Assembly: GCA_028456385.1 (NCBI GenBank)
Contig: JALNQF010000219.1
Span: 1-64,000, forward strand
Direction: 5' to 3'
Length of the DNA: 64,000 nucleotides
DNA from: Ophiosphaerella korrae
Lineage: Eukaryota; Ascomycota; Dothideomycetes; Pleosporales; Phaeosphaeriaceae
In this document: positions 41,584 to 54,640 of the stretch, piece after piece
Position numbering within the stretch: the first letter of the stretch is position 1
Layout of the letters: each line of letters opens with the position of its first letter
Position numbers and translations under genes: made by a program
Notes under the pieces: model-generated
What the model saw: only the letters and a program-made list of their open reading frames with translations
The model's database searches: none
Told to the model about the DNA's origin: nothing

Positions 41584-44337
41584 AAAGAAAAAAAGTATAA
41601 GTAATAATTAATAGTAGAGCTATAAAGAACTTTATATCTAAGAAGTTTATAGAAATATAAAGAATACGTTATATAATAAAGAAGTACTTTTAATAATTAA
41701 GTATAATTAAAAATAAACTATTCTAAGAACCTATTAGGTTTAAAATAATACCCTCTATACTAGAATTAGAAAAGTTAAAAATTAAAAATATAGTTATAGA
41801 TATAATAATAGTTAATAATAAATAAGAAATTATATTAGGAATACTATAGTTATAGATAACTAACCTAAGAATTAACTAAAGAATAGAAAGAATTAGCTAC
41901 TCTAAACAAGATATATTAAAAGCTAACATAAGTATATATAAAAGAGAATTCCTAGGAAAATATAAGAAATAAGAAAAATAGCTTATAGAACCTAAAGACT
42001 ACTTTCTAAAATATTAACTATAGGACTTAGTAATAGAACTAGAAAAAAAAAAGATATAAGATAGAGCTTAGTCTATAAAAAAACTAAAAATAAATTAAAG
42101 ATTAAATATATATTTATATAAAAGGTAATAAAGAAAGAATAGATATAAAAATCTAAATCTTTAGTAGTATATAAACTTATATTTATTAATAAGAAAGAAA
42201 TAGATAATAAAAAACTTTATATAGATTTTAGAAAAACTAACATAGTTATAAATAAAAACTAATACCTCTTACTATATATAGATAAGATACAAGATAAGCT
42301 ATAAAATATAAAAATCTTTATAAAGTTAGATATCTAGAACACCTATTACTAGATTAGAATTAAAAAAAGTAATTAATAGAAAATAGCGTTTTAAATATAA
42401 TATAGACTATTTAAATATAGAGTTATACTATTTAGATTAATAAATACGTTAATTATATTCTAAGAAAGAATTAATATAGTACTAAAAAAGTACTTAGACG
42501 TATTTATATTTATATACCTAGATAATATCCTTATATTTTTAAATTTAGAAAAGGAATACGTCTAATATATATATAAAGAACTAGAAAAACTAGTAAAGAA
42601 TAAATTATTCTTTAAAATAAAGAAATATAAATTCTATATAAAAGAAATACACTTCTTTAGATTTATTATAGAACTAGGAAAGATTTAATTAATTAAGGAA
42701 TAGCTAATACTAAAGAACTTACAAGAAGTATAATAATTTTATAGACTAGTAAACTTTTATAGAAAACTAATAGTAAAATAGTCTAAAATAATAGAACTAT
42801 TAATAAACTTTATAAAAAAAGATATACTATTTATATAGATATAGGAATATAATAAAGTATTTAACTAAATTAAGTAAAGATTTATAGAGAACCTAGTATT
42901 TAGAATATATAACCTAGAACTACTAGTAATAATAAAGATAGATATATTAAACTTAGTCTACAAGATAGTACTAATATAAGAAGACCTAGATACTAAGTAA
43001 AAATACTTAGTTAAATATTTCTCTAAGAAAATAAAGCTAGTAGAGCTTAACTATCTAATTTATAATAATAAGATACTAGTAATTTATAAAGTATTTAAAT
43101 AATAGAGAGTATACTTATAAAAAGTAAAATACTAAATAAATATCTATATAAATAAAAGAAATTTTATAAGATTTATTATAATACTATATAAAATAGTAAA
43201 AATACTTATTAATATTTAATCTTAAGATTATATATATAAAAAGAAAAAATAACTAATTTATAGATACTCTTAGTAGAAGACTAGACCTATAAGAAAAAGT
43301 AAATACTACTAGTATAGTTCTAGTTAAAAATAAAGAAAGATACTTAGTCTTAAATATACTTAAAATAGCTACTATAATAAAAAGAATAAATAGTAAGCTA
43401 GATAAATAGATTTAGAAAATAATATAAAAAGTACTTAAAAAAATAAAAAAACTTAAAATTTAAGATAAACTTATATAAGCTTATAAACAAATATATAATT
43501 TAAAAAAGATATAAAGAGAATTTATATAATAATTCTATATACAAATAGTATATAGATACTAGAGAACTAAAAAAATACTAAATAGGCTCTTAAGAAACTA
43601 TTATATCTTAAGAGTAAAATAACTAGTAAAAGAAGTACTATAAGACTATATAGAATACTATAGAAATAAGTATAGTAGATATATACTATATAGAATATTA
43701 TAACTAATTAAAGTACTAAAGTATCTCTAAAGAGTTATAATAATAGACTTTATTAAAAAGTTACTTAAGTTAAAAGACTTAATATTAAGAGTTAAGTATA
43801 ATAAAATTCTAATAATAGTAAATAAGCTTATAAAATATATATACTTTAAACTATATAATAAAAAAAGTAAGATAGAAGTTACTATATATTAGATTTTAGG
43901 AACTATAATTAGCTAGTATAGCTTTCTAGATAAAATTATTATAGATAAAGATATAAGATTTATATTAAAACTATAAAGAATAATAATAGTCTAATTAAGA
44001 GTATAATATATAATATTAATAGTATATTATCTATAGATAGATAGATAATTAGAATATATAAACTAGATAGTAGAATAATACTTAAGATACTACCTTAACT
44101 ACAACTAAAATAATTAGGTATAACTATTACCTATAGTATAGTTAGTATATAATAGCGTAAAGAATATAGTAATAAAAGTATTACTCTTTTTTATAAACTA
44201 TAAACTTAATCCTAATATATATAGAATACTAAAAGATATAAAGTTTTAGTTTTTAAAAAGAAAAAACTTTATAAATAAAATAAAAGAAATATATAATTAA
44301 CTAAAATAAGACGTAGAGTTCTTATATAATTATATAG
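41584..44337 (+). pseudogene. pol relic of element 4, protease to integrase
   Basis: Same order and stop pattern as element 3: NSRA-type protease site near 41,615, reverse transcriptase core with YLDN near 42,515, RNase H near 43,000, integrase to about 44,330, where element 5 inserted in the sequence TATATAGTAAAG. Confidence 0.75.
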
Positions 44338-44342
44338 TAAAG

Positions 44343-44774
44343 TATTACAATAGTAATAAGTAAGCTATAGATAGAACTAATTAGCCTTACAATAATAGAC
44401 TTAGACCTATATAACTCTAAAGAACACGAACTTAACTAGGAGGCTATATATAATTAGGATACCTAGAGTAATCTATAATCTATAGACTCTTAGTATTAAT
44501 AGATTATAGATTATAGTAATCTACAATCTATTAGTCTTAGTAACTATAGATTAATAGATTATAATAAGTATATAGTTAGTAGTAATACGTATTATTAGGA
44601 TAGTATTAGTAATTTAATCCTTTAACTATAGAACGCTAGTACAAGATAGTTATAAAATATCTTCTACTATTCTTAGTTATTATAGATCTCTATACAAGCT
44701 TTTACTATTACCTTATAATCTACTAACTCTTCCTAAGATAAGTACCTATAGTTAATAATAGGAAGCCTATTACA
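44343..44774 (+). repeat. 5' LTR of element 5, 432 bp
   Basis: Its 3' two thirds match the LTR of element 3; its first 100 bp (AGTAATAAGTAAGCTATAG) differ, marking a separate subfamily. Confidence 0.95.
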
Positions 44775-44819
44775 CCTTACTAATTTAGTTATTACAAAAA
44801 GTAAAGCATAAGTAGCGTA

Positions 44820-47800
44820 TAGTCTAGCTAATACGATAGTAGAAAGTTTAACTAGAAAAGCTACTAAGGCACTTATAAGTAGCTATAAGTTAGATAATAT
44901 AGTATAGAAGGATATTAAAAACTATATAAATAACCTAATCTCTAAGAAAGAAGATATAAAAATAATAATTAACGCCTTAGAAACCTAGAACAAAGAACTT
45001 TAGGAATACGTAAAATAAAATAAGGCCTAGATTAAAGCTATTATTAAAGGATAAAACTAGATAGAACTAATTATATAACGCCTAGAGATAAGTACGATAA
45101 AGAAACTACTAAAAATACCTATACTTAAGAAGTTTAATAGAATAAGAGAAAAACTAAGACCCTTTATAGCCTTAGTATAACTCTAGATAGATATATAAGT
45201 ACTATACTTTAATATAGAAGAAAAGAAGGTAATATATATTAGACTATACCTTAAAGAAGACGTAATAAGATAGTATAAGCTTTACTAGATAGACTATACA
45301 ATACACTCTCTAATAACCTAGAAGGATAAAATAAGAGCTATTTTTAGAAGTTATAAATACTTTACTAAACGAATAAGAGTAGTATTTAGAGATATAGATA
45401 TTACCTAACAAGCTAAAGAGAAACTTAAAAGGCTTATATAAAGTAAAAGTATCTTAGAATACGTATTATAATTTAAATAACTAAGTTAGAATATAGAATA
45501 GAATAAGTTAGCCCTAATATTACAATTTAAATAAAGACTAAACTCTAAAATTCGATATAAAATAATCTATATAGAGAAACTATAGATACTAGAAGCCCTA
45601 AAGTAATAGGTAATATAAATTAATAATAATCTTTAAGAATAGAAGAAGAATAAATATAGAGGGTATACCTAAAACTATAACAAGAGAGACTCTATAATCC
45701 TTAACGCTAATAAAGATAAGAAAAAGAAGAAGAATAAAAACTTTACGTATTTTAACTATAGTAAGAAAGGCTACTACGTAAAGGACTACTAATTATAAAA
45801 AAAGAAGAATATAGTATATTATAAATATAAGAAACCTAGATACTTTATAAAAGACTATAGAAGTAAGGACTTAAAGAAAGAAACTTAGTTAAAAATAACT
45901 AAAAAGAAGAAAGAAACTTAGTTAAAAATAACTAAAAAGAAGAAAGAAACACTATAAGTATAAGCTAAACCTTAAGAGAAAGTAGCTAGAAGTAAAGAAG
46001 TATAATACGTAATACTCTATTAAACTTTTTATTATAATAATAACTACTATATATATCTTTCTAGAAAATAGAGAGTAGTATAGTTCCTATAGAAATAGAG
46101 ATATAAAGTAGCTATAATAAAAGAAAGTAGAATAAAAGTATAGCTAGAAGAGATAGCCTATATAATAGACCTACTAATAGAAGATTTAGAAGGAGAAGAA
46201 CCCTAGACCCTATTAATCTAGGCTAAAGAACGAGCACTAGATAAAGAGACTACTATAGCTTCCTCTAAAGAACTATAAGAAAGTAAAAGATAAGTTAGTA
46301 TAAGAGGTATAGAATATACCTAGCTAGATATATATAGCTATAATAGCTATATAATAATAGATATAGAGGAACAAAATAAAGAATAGAAGTTTATTTAGAT
46401 ATACTTAATAGTTATAAGTATAGAGAAAGTATATAAAGACTAGAAAGAATACAATCTTAAAAAAATAAAGTTTATACTATTTTAAGAATAGATAAAATAG
46501 TATATAGTTATAGTAGAAAAAATACTTATATAAAAAGAATAGTAACACTTTATAAAAAAAATATAATAGATTAATAAAGCCTATACACTAAGAGTACTAG
46601 TAGTATACTATATCCTAACAATAAGTACACCTAGTAAAGATAAATACTAGGAAGGAGATAATAAAATAATAGATCTAAAATATCTAGTATATTTTAAAGT
46701 ATTATAGATATTATACCTAGAGAAAAATTACACTATATATAGAAACCTTAAAGTAAATAATAACTTATAGCTTATAAGAAAAAGAAGCTATAACTATACA
46801 AGAGTAATTATAGTAAAAGATATCTAAGAATAAGAAGTAACTTTAAAAGATAGTTACGTAGTAGTAAAGCCTAGACTAAAACTATCTAAGAAATACGTCT
46901 AAAGAAGACTATAGTATAAATATACTTATAATAAATATCTAAAATATAAAGAGTATAAACTTAAACTAGGCCTATAGCCTTAGAAAGATAGATAATTTAC
47001 AAAATTACTTAAGTAAAAATAGCTAAAAGGTATAAGAGGCCTATATATTATAAAAATAGGTACTTATTAAAGAAAAAAGGTATAATTAATAATAGATAGT
47101 AGAGCTACAAGAAACTTTATATCTAAAAAGTTTATAGAAATATAGAGAATATATTATATAATAAAGAAGTACCTTTAATAATTAAGTACAATTAAAGGAA
47201 AACTATTCTAGAAACCTATTAGGTTTAAGATAGTTCCCTCTATACTTAAACTAGAAGAAATATTAATTAAAAATATAGTTATAGATATAATAACAATTAA
47301 TAACAAATAAGATATATTATTAGGTATACTATAGTTATAGATAACTAATCTATATATTAATTAGAGAATAAGAGAAATTAACTACTATAGAACTAATATA
47401 TTAAAAGCTAATATAAGTACTTATAAAAGAGAATTCCCTAAAGAATATAAGAAATAGGAAAAATAGCTTATAGAGCTAGAAGACTACCTTCTAGAATATT
47501 AACTATAGGACTTAGTAATAAACTTAAAAGAAGATAAAGACGTAAGATAGAGCCTAGTCTATAGAAAGATAGAAGAAGAATCTAAGATTAAATAAGTATT
47601 TATTAAAAACGTATTAAAAAAAAATAGATATAAGAATCTAAATCTTTAGTAGTATATAGACTTATATTTATAGATAAGAAAAGAATAAGTAATAAGAGGC
47701 CTTACGTAGATTTTAGAAAAACTAACACAATTATAAATAAAAATTAATACCTATTACTATAAATTAACGTAATATAAAATAAGCTATAAAAAGTAAGAAT

Positions 47801-50338
47801 CTTTATAAAACTAGATATCTAAAATACCTACTACTAAATTAGAATTAAAAAAAGTAATAAGTAGAAAATAGTATTTAGAATATAATATAGACTATATAAA
47901 TATATAGTTATACTTTTTAGCTTAATAAACGTACTAGTAGCCTTTTAAGAAAGAATTAATATAGTACTAAGAGAGTACTTAGACGTATTTATATTTATAT
48001 ACTTAGACAATATCTATATATTCTTAGAAATAGAAGAAGAATATATAGAATATATATACAAAGTACTAGAAAAGCTAGTAGAAGCTAAAATATTTCTTAA
48101 AATAAGAAAATACAAATTCTATATAAAAGAAATAGATTTCCTAGGATTTATTATAGAACTAGGAAAGATTAAAATTAACCTAGAAAAGATTAAGTTAATT
48201 AACAAATAGCTAATACTAAAAAACCTAAAAGAGGTATAATAATTTTATAGGCTAGTAAACTTTTATAGAAAGTTAATAGTAAGATATTCTAAAGATATAG
48301 AACTAATAATAAGGCTTATAAAGAAAGATACGCTATTTAAATAAATAAAAGAATATAATAAAGTATTTAGAAAGATTAAAAAGAAATTTATAGAGAACCT
48401 AGTTATTAGAATATATAACCTAGACCTACTAGTAATAGTAAAAATAGACGTATCTAACTTAGTTTATAGAATAGCACTAATACAAGAAGACCTAGAGACT
48501 AAAAAAGAATACTTAGTTAAATACTTCTCTAAGAAAATAAAGCTAGTAGAGCTTAACTATCTAATCTATAATAAAGAGATACTAGTAATCTATAAAGTAT
48601 TTAAGTAATAGAGAATATATCTATAAAAAGTAAAGTATTAAATAAAGGTCTATATAAACTATAAGAATCTTATAAGATTTATAATAAATAAAGAATTATT
48701 ATAATAATATATAAGATAGTAGGAATTCCTATTAATATTTAACTTAGAAATTATATATATAAAAGAGAAAGATAACTAATTTATAGACGCTCTTAGTAGA
48801 AGACTAGACTTATAAGAAGAAGTAAGCACTACTAGTATAGTTCTAGTTAAGAATAAAGAAAGATACTTAGTCCTAAATATACCTAAAATAGCTATAATAC
48901 TTAAAAGAATAAGTAGCGAGCTAGATAAATAGATTTAGAAAGTAACTAGAGAAGTATCTAAAGAAATAGAGAAACTAGAATTCTAAGAAGGACTTATACA
49001 AGCTTATAGAAGAATATATATCTTAAGGAAAATTTAAAAAGAATTTATATAATAATTCTATAAACTACTAGTATATAGATACTAAGAGATTAATAAAACT
49101 TTTAATAAGTTACTATAAGATTATTATATCCTAAAGGTAAGATAACTAGTAATAGAAGTACTATAAGATTATATAGAATATTAGAAAAACAAGTATAATA
49201 GACACGTACTATATAGAATACTATAACTAGTAAAACTACTAGAATAACTATAAAGAGTTATTATAATAGACTTTATTATAAAACTACTTAAGTCTAAAGA
49301 CTTAATATTAAGAATTAAGTATAATAGAATCTTAATAATAGTAGATAAACTTATAAAGTACTTATACTTTAGACTATATAAAGAGAAAAGTAGAATAGAG
49401 GTTACTATATATTAGGTTCTAGGAACTATAATTAGTTAATATAGACTACTAGATAAGATTATTATAGATAGAGATATACAATTTATATTAAAACTATAGA
49501 GAACAATAATAGTATAATTAGAAATTAAATATATAATATCTATAGTATACTACTTATAGATAGATTAATAATTAGAATAAATAAATTAGATAGTAAAATA
49601 ATACTTAAGATACTACCTTAACTATAACTAGAATAACTAGGTATAACTACTACCTATAGTATAGTTAGTATACAATAGTATAAAGAATATAGTAATAAGA
49701 GTATTACTCTTCTTTATAAACTATAGATTTAAGCCTAACGTATACTAAATACTAAGAAATTAGATATCTTAGTCTCTAAGAGGAGAAAACTTTACTAATA
49801 GACTTAAAGATATATATAATTAACTAAAATAGGATATAGAGTTCTTATATAATTATATAGTAAAATACTATAATAAGAAGTATAAAAAGAGACTTTAATT
49901 TAAAGAAGAAGAAAAAGTATAGTTAGTATAGAAGGATATTAAGAGTAAATAACTAAGTTTAAAACTAGACTATGTTAAGATAAGACTATATAAAATTAAG
50001 AAAGAAGTTACGCTAGTTATATTTAAACTAAAGCTACTAAGTAAGATAAAAATATACCTAATATTCTATATAGCCTTACTAGAATAAGTACTATAGAACG
50101 TAGAACTACTAGTATATAAAGTAGATATATATAGAGAATAAAAAGAATAAGAAGTTAAAAGAATTTTATAGTACTAATTCTATAATAAAAAGAACTACTA
50201 CCTAGTAAAATAGATAGGTATAGATAAAAAAGGGTAACTATAGGAGAAAATATAAGAACTAGAAGAAAACTTTAACTACTCTAAGAAACTAGAAGAGTTC
50301 TAAAATTAAAACCTTCTAGAACGCCTAGTAGTAAACTA
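44820..50338 (+). pseudogene. gag-pol relic of element 5
   Basis: Gag, two zinc knuckles with Tyr in ligand positions (45,748-45,789 for the first), a 33-bp tandem duplication just downstream (45,881-45,946, 11 codons), protease reading DSRA near 47,095 (Asp kept, Gly lost), reverse transcriptase with YLDN at 48,000-48,011, RNase H, integrase, chromodomain near 50,140-50,300. The knuckles and the RT motif lie in different frames, so at least one indel exists besides RIP, unlike element 3. Confidence 0.85.
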
Positions 50339-50959
50339 AGAGAACTAATATTACTACTAATAGATAGAGAGATAATAGGATTACCTAATATAGGACCTAC
50401 TATAGCAACACTAAATACCTTATCTAAGTCTAGCTTAGCTTCTAGAGCTACTAACTATTTAGCTAATTTCTTATTATTTAACGCCTTTATCTTATAAAGA
50501 TAAGAGAAACAAGCTTAATTCTTTACTAGCTTACTCTATATAAGCTCTTAGATCTACTTATACTTAGCTTTAGCTTCTATAATTTAAGATAGTAATTTCT
50601 CTTAAGTCTAGTTAATAGCTCTCCTTATTATTATTAAGCCTAGACGCAAGAATAAGTATAATAAACGTACACTTAGAAAGAGAGATACTAGATATATTAT
50701 AAGAACTACGTATATTTATATAAATATATACCTTATAAGCTCTACTATTATTTATAGAAATAATATAAAGAAGAGACTTAGAGTTTAACTTAAGAGAAGT
50801 ATAATAAGAATAAAGAAATATCTTAATACTATTACGTAATACGTAATTAGTAAGAAAGTAGTAATAATATATAGATAAAATAACTATAGAGAGTAATAAA
50901 GAACTATAAATTAATAAAGAAAGTAGATTAATAACCTTAGCTCTAAGATAGATAAACAA
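50281..50959 (-). pseudogene. Antisense ORF of element 5
   Basis: The upstream part is open for 115 codons without any stop (50,959-50,612; SYNISSISLSKCTFIILIL), remarkable in sequence this AT-rich. The downstream part, one frame over, reads LYKIKALNNKKLAK, LVALEAKLDLDKVFSV and GVLEGFNFRTL before TAG at 50,283-50,281. It overlaps the end of pol tail to tail. Leu/Ile/Tyr/Ser-rich composition is largely a RIP effect, so membrane predictions would be unreliable. Confidence 0.65.
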
Positions 50960-50983
50960 AGACCTACTTAGAAGAGGAGATAG

Positions 50984-51415
50984 TATTATAATAGTAATAA
51001 GTAAGCTATAAATAGAACTAATTAGCTCTATAATAATAGACTTAGACTTATATAACCTTAAGGAATATAAACTTAACTAGGAAGCTATATATAATTAGGA
51101 CACCTAAAGTAATCTATAATCTATAAACTCTTAGTATTAATAGATTATAGATTATAGTAATCTATAATTTATTAGTCTTAGTAACTATAGATTAATAGAT
51201 TACAATAAGTATATAGTTAGTAGTAATATATATTATTAGGATAGTATTAGCAATTTAATCCTTTAACTATAGAACGCTAGTACAAGATAGTTACAAAATA
51301 TCTTCTACTATTCTTAGTTATTATAGATCTTTATATAAGCTTTTACTATTACTTTATAATTTACTAACTTCTTTTAAAATAAGTACTTATAGTTAATAAT
51401 AGGAGGCCTATTATA
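50984..51415 (+). repeat. 3' LTR of element 5, 432 bp
   Basis: Partner of 44,343-44,774, ending GCCTATTATA; differences are transitions of the RIP type. Confidence 0.95.
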
Positions 51416-51420
51416 TAAAG

Positions 51421-52483
51421 TATTATAATAAAAAATATAAAGAGAAACTTTAATTTAAAAAGAAAGAAAAAGTATAGTTAGTATAAAAAAATATTAAAAG
51501 TAAATAATCTAGTTTAAAACTAGACTATATAAAAATTAGACTATATAAGATTAAGAAAAAAGTTATACTAGTTATATTTAAATTAAAGCTACTAAGTAAA
51601 ATAAAAATATACCTAATATTCTATATTATATTACTAGAGAAAGTACTATAAAATATAGAACTACTAGTATATAAAGTAGATATATATAGAAAATAAGAAG
51701 AATAGAAAGTTAAAGAAATTTTAGTATACTAGTTCTATAATAGTAGAAACTACTACTTAGTAAAATAAATAGGTATAGATAGAAGAGAATAACTATAAAA
51801 AGAAATATAGAAACTAAAAGACTTCTAAAATTAAAACCTTTTAAATCGCCTTATAGTAAACTAAGAAAATTTATAATACTACTAATAGATAGAGAGATAA
51901 TAAGAGTACTTAATAAGATAGAGATTAGAGTAGCTTCTACTATATTATTTAAATCTAACTTAGCTTCTATTATATAAAACTATTTAAATAACTTAGTATT
52001 ATTATAAGCTTTTAACTTATAAAAATACCTAATATAAGAATAAAGCTTTACTAGCTTATAAAAAGTTAATTTATACTTAGCTTTAGCTATAGTAATCTAT
52101 AATAATAATTTCTTTTAAGCTCTATTAATAGCTTACTCTATATAACTTAGTAGATAGAGACTATATAGAGATTAAATACTTATACTCTATAAAGGAAATA
52201 CCTAAAGAAATATATTTATACTAAATATTAGTAAGAATATATTTATTATAATATTTACTATCTTTTAAGGATATAAAGTATAAAAGACCTAATAAAGTAT
52301 AATAATAATAAAGAAATATCTTAACTCTATTATAAATAATATAAGCTATAAAAAAGAGTTTATTACGTTAAAAATAAGATAATATAGAGAGTAATAAAGA
52401 ACTAATAATTAATAAAGGTATAAGATAAATAACTTTAGCTCTAAGATAAAGAAATAAGGACTTACTTAAAAGAGGAGATAGTA
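51421..52483 (+). pseudogene. Element 4 continuation: end of pol, chromodomain and 3' region
   Basis: Homologous to 49,870-50,983 of element 5. The chromodomain segment lies near 51,700-51,830. The opposite strand (about 52,470-51,800) carries the antisense ORF in the variant shared with element E: AKAKYKLTFYKLVKLYSYI, then YKLKAYNNTK and EAKLDLNNIVEATL, with GTAAGC at the frame-change point. Confidence 0.7.
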
Positions 52484-52868
52484 TTATAACTATAATAAGA
52501 GAAAACTAAATAGAGCTAATTAGCTCTACTATAGAAGATAATAACGTGTATAATCTATAAAGAAATAAACTTAATTAGGAAACTAACTATAATAAAGATA
52601 TATAATAAATTTATAAATTTATAATCTTAGTAAATATAAAGTTATAAAGTACTAAGAAGATATAAGTATATAGTTAGTAGTAATACGTATTATTAAGATA
52701 GTATTAGTAATTTAATTACTAACTATAAGCGATAATACTTAATATTATAAGAATTATTCTATTATTTATAGCCTATTACTTAATTACAATATAAGCTTTT
52801 ACTATTACTTTTAATCTCCTAATACTCTAATAGTTACTTATAGTTAATAATAGGGAATACCTATTATA
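52484..52868 (+). repeat. 3' LTR of element 4, 385 bp
   Basis: Starts TATTATAACTATAATAAG after the purine tract AAAAGAGGAGATAG and ends ATACCTATTATA. It is related over most of its length to the LTR of element E in reverse orientation (57,770-58,211). The right flank AGTAT joins element D. Confidence 0.8.
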
Positions 52869-53579
52869 AGTATCTACTAACTAGTTATCTTTTCCTTTTA
52901 TATATCTAACCTTAAATTTTAATATTAATAAGAATTCCTACTATCTTATATAGTATTATAATAAGTCCTTATTTATTATAAATCTTATAAGATTCTTATA
53001 ATCTATATAAACTTTTATCTTATATTTTATTCTTTATAAATATACTCTCTATTATTTAAATACTTTATAGATTACTAGTATTTTTTTATTATAGATTAAG
53101 TAGTTAAGCTTTACTAGCTTTATTTTCTTAGAGAAATATTTAACTAAGTATTCTTACTTAGTTCTTAGGTCTTCCTATATTAGTACTATTCTATAGGCTA
53201 AATTAGATACGTCTATTTTTATAATTACTAGTAGCTCTAGGTTATATATTCTAATAACTAGGTTTTCTATAAACTTTTCTTTAATTTAGTTAAATATATC
53301 TTTATATTCCTTTATCTATTTAAATAGTACATCTTTTTTTAAAAGTCTAGTTAATAGCTCTATATATTTAGACTATCTTACTATAATTATATTTTAAAAG
53401 TTTAGAATACTAAGCTTACCTTACTATATACTTCTAAACGTAATCTTTACTTTAAATTACTATAACTATAGCTATATAGTACTAATTTAAATAAGAGATA
53501 AATAGAAATACTTATAAAAAGCTAAATATTTATTAGAAAATACGCGATTATATTATTAGGATAGTATTAGTAGGTATAG

Positions 53580-54640
53580 CGTAGAGTAAAGCTATAGAGT
53601 TTTTTAGGTATATATAGCTAGCTATAAGTAAGATTATAAAGAAATAGTATAAAATAGGTAGTATAAAAGATAAACCTTATAGTAGCTATCTACTTATACT
53701 ATTACTATACTAAAAGAAGATTATCTATTATAAAGCTTATACGTAGCTAAAGATTAAGTACTTAGAGCTTACTAAAGCTAAAGTATTTATAAATATAGAT
53801 AGGATACCTTTAAAGCTACCTAGCTATATAATATTATATAGATACTTTAAAAGTACTAGCTTTACTAATTACTACTATAAAAAGTAACTAAAACTAAAGC
53901 TTATTTATACTTAGAAACGCTAGTAGTTCTATTAATAGTACTACTACTTTTAGTAGTACTTATATACGTTTAAATTCTCTAATAAGTACTCTATTTAGAA
54001 AGGCTCTAGCTATAACTATAAGTAGTACTTTTAGTTTATATAGAAGAAATAGAAGCTAGAGATAATAACTAAAGTTAACGTCTATTAGTACTTTACTTAG
54101 ATAGTATAAGTATATATATAGCTAGATAAACAAAGTAGACTATACTATAGTTTACTTATTATTATAGAGAGAGATAAGTATATATAATAATATAGCTACT
54201 CTAGTTAAAGTTATATTAAAGCTCTTTATAAAAGCTTTCTACTTAACTAGTAGTAGTTTTAGCTTTTTATATATAATAACGCTTATATATATATATATAT
54301 ATATATATATTACGCGTAATAATAAGATAGATAGCTTAATACTATATTATACTTATAACCTAGCTATCTTACTTACTTAACTTTAACCTAATTAAGTACT
54401 TTTAGTAGTATTTTAAAAAGATAATATATAGGTACTACCTATAATATAATAACTTTTTATAAGCTAAAAAGGAGTAAAAAAGCTTTTATAGCGTATTAAA
54501 GAAGTACTAGTAGTATATACTAGGTACGCTTATATATAAGCTTATCTTAAGTATACTAAAAAGGATTTAAGTTTATAGGTATATATAAAGCTAGTAGACT
54601 AAATATTAATTTAATTCTCTTTAAATATATTAAAAAAAAC
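53580..54640 (+). pseudogene. Tc1-like DDE transposase relic, catalytic residues lost
   Basis: Readable blocks in order: KYLELTKAKVFINIDRIPLK, LYRYFKSTSFTNYYYKK, YTFKFSNKYSI*KGSSYNYK, SLLIIIERDKYI, SYIKALYKSFLLN, then LFIYNNA and, after a frame slip in an expanded TA tract (54,273-54,310), LNFNLIKYF**YFKK. These match fungal Tc1-type transposases, with FSDE changed to FSNK, HDNA to YNNA and NPIEH to NLIKY, so both Asp became Asn and the Glu became Lys. Multiple stops. The enzyme would have excised and inserted the element at TA sites. Confidence 0.8.
54273..54310. repeat. (TA)n microsatellite inside the Tc1-like transposase relic
   Basis: About 17 uninterrupted TA units. It coincides with a change of reading frame between the second Asp block and the NPIEH block, so replication slippage after RIP is the likely cause. 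Confidence 0.8.

Larger units (their letters stand above)
44343..51415 (+). mobile_element. Complete Gypsy chromovirus 5, 7,073 bp, nested in element 4
   Basis: LTRs at 44,343-44,774 and 50,984-51,415 are both 432 bp (TATTACAATAG ... GCCTATTACA). A perfect TAAAG duplication lies at 44,338-44,342 and 51,416-51,420. Joining the flanks restores the sequence found uninterrupted near 49,856-49,880. CCTTACTAATTTAG follows the 5' LTR; the purine tract GAAGAGGAGATAG precedes the 3' LTR. Confidence 0.95.
41263..52868 (+). mobile_element. Gypsy chromovirus 4 (5' truncated, interrupted by element 5)
   Basis: Begins without LTR or gag just before the protease, continues through reverse transcriptase (YLDN near 42,510-42,530), RNase H and integrase to 44,337, is split by element 5, resumes at 51,421 with the end of pol, the chromodomain and antisense region, and ends with a 3' LTR at 52,484-52,868. 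Outside the nested element it also carries the 262-bp insert at 41,317. Confidence 0.8.
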
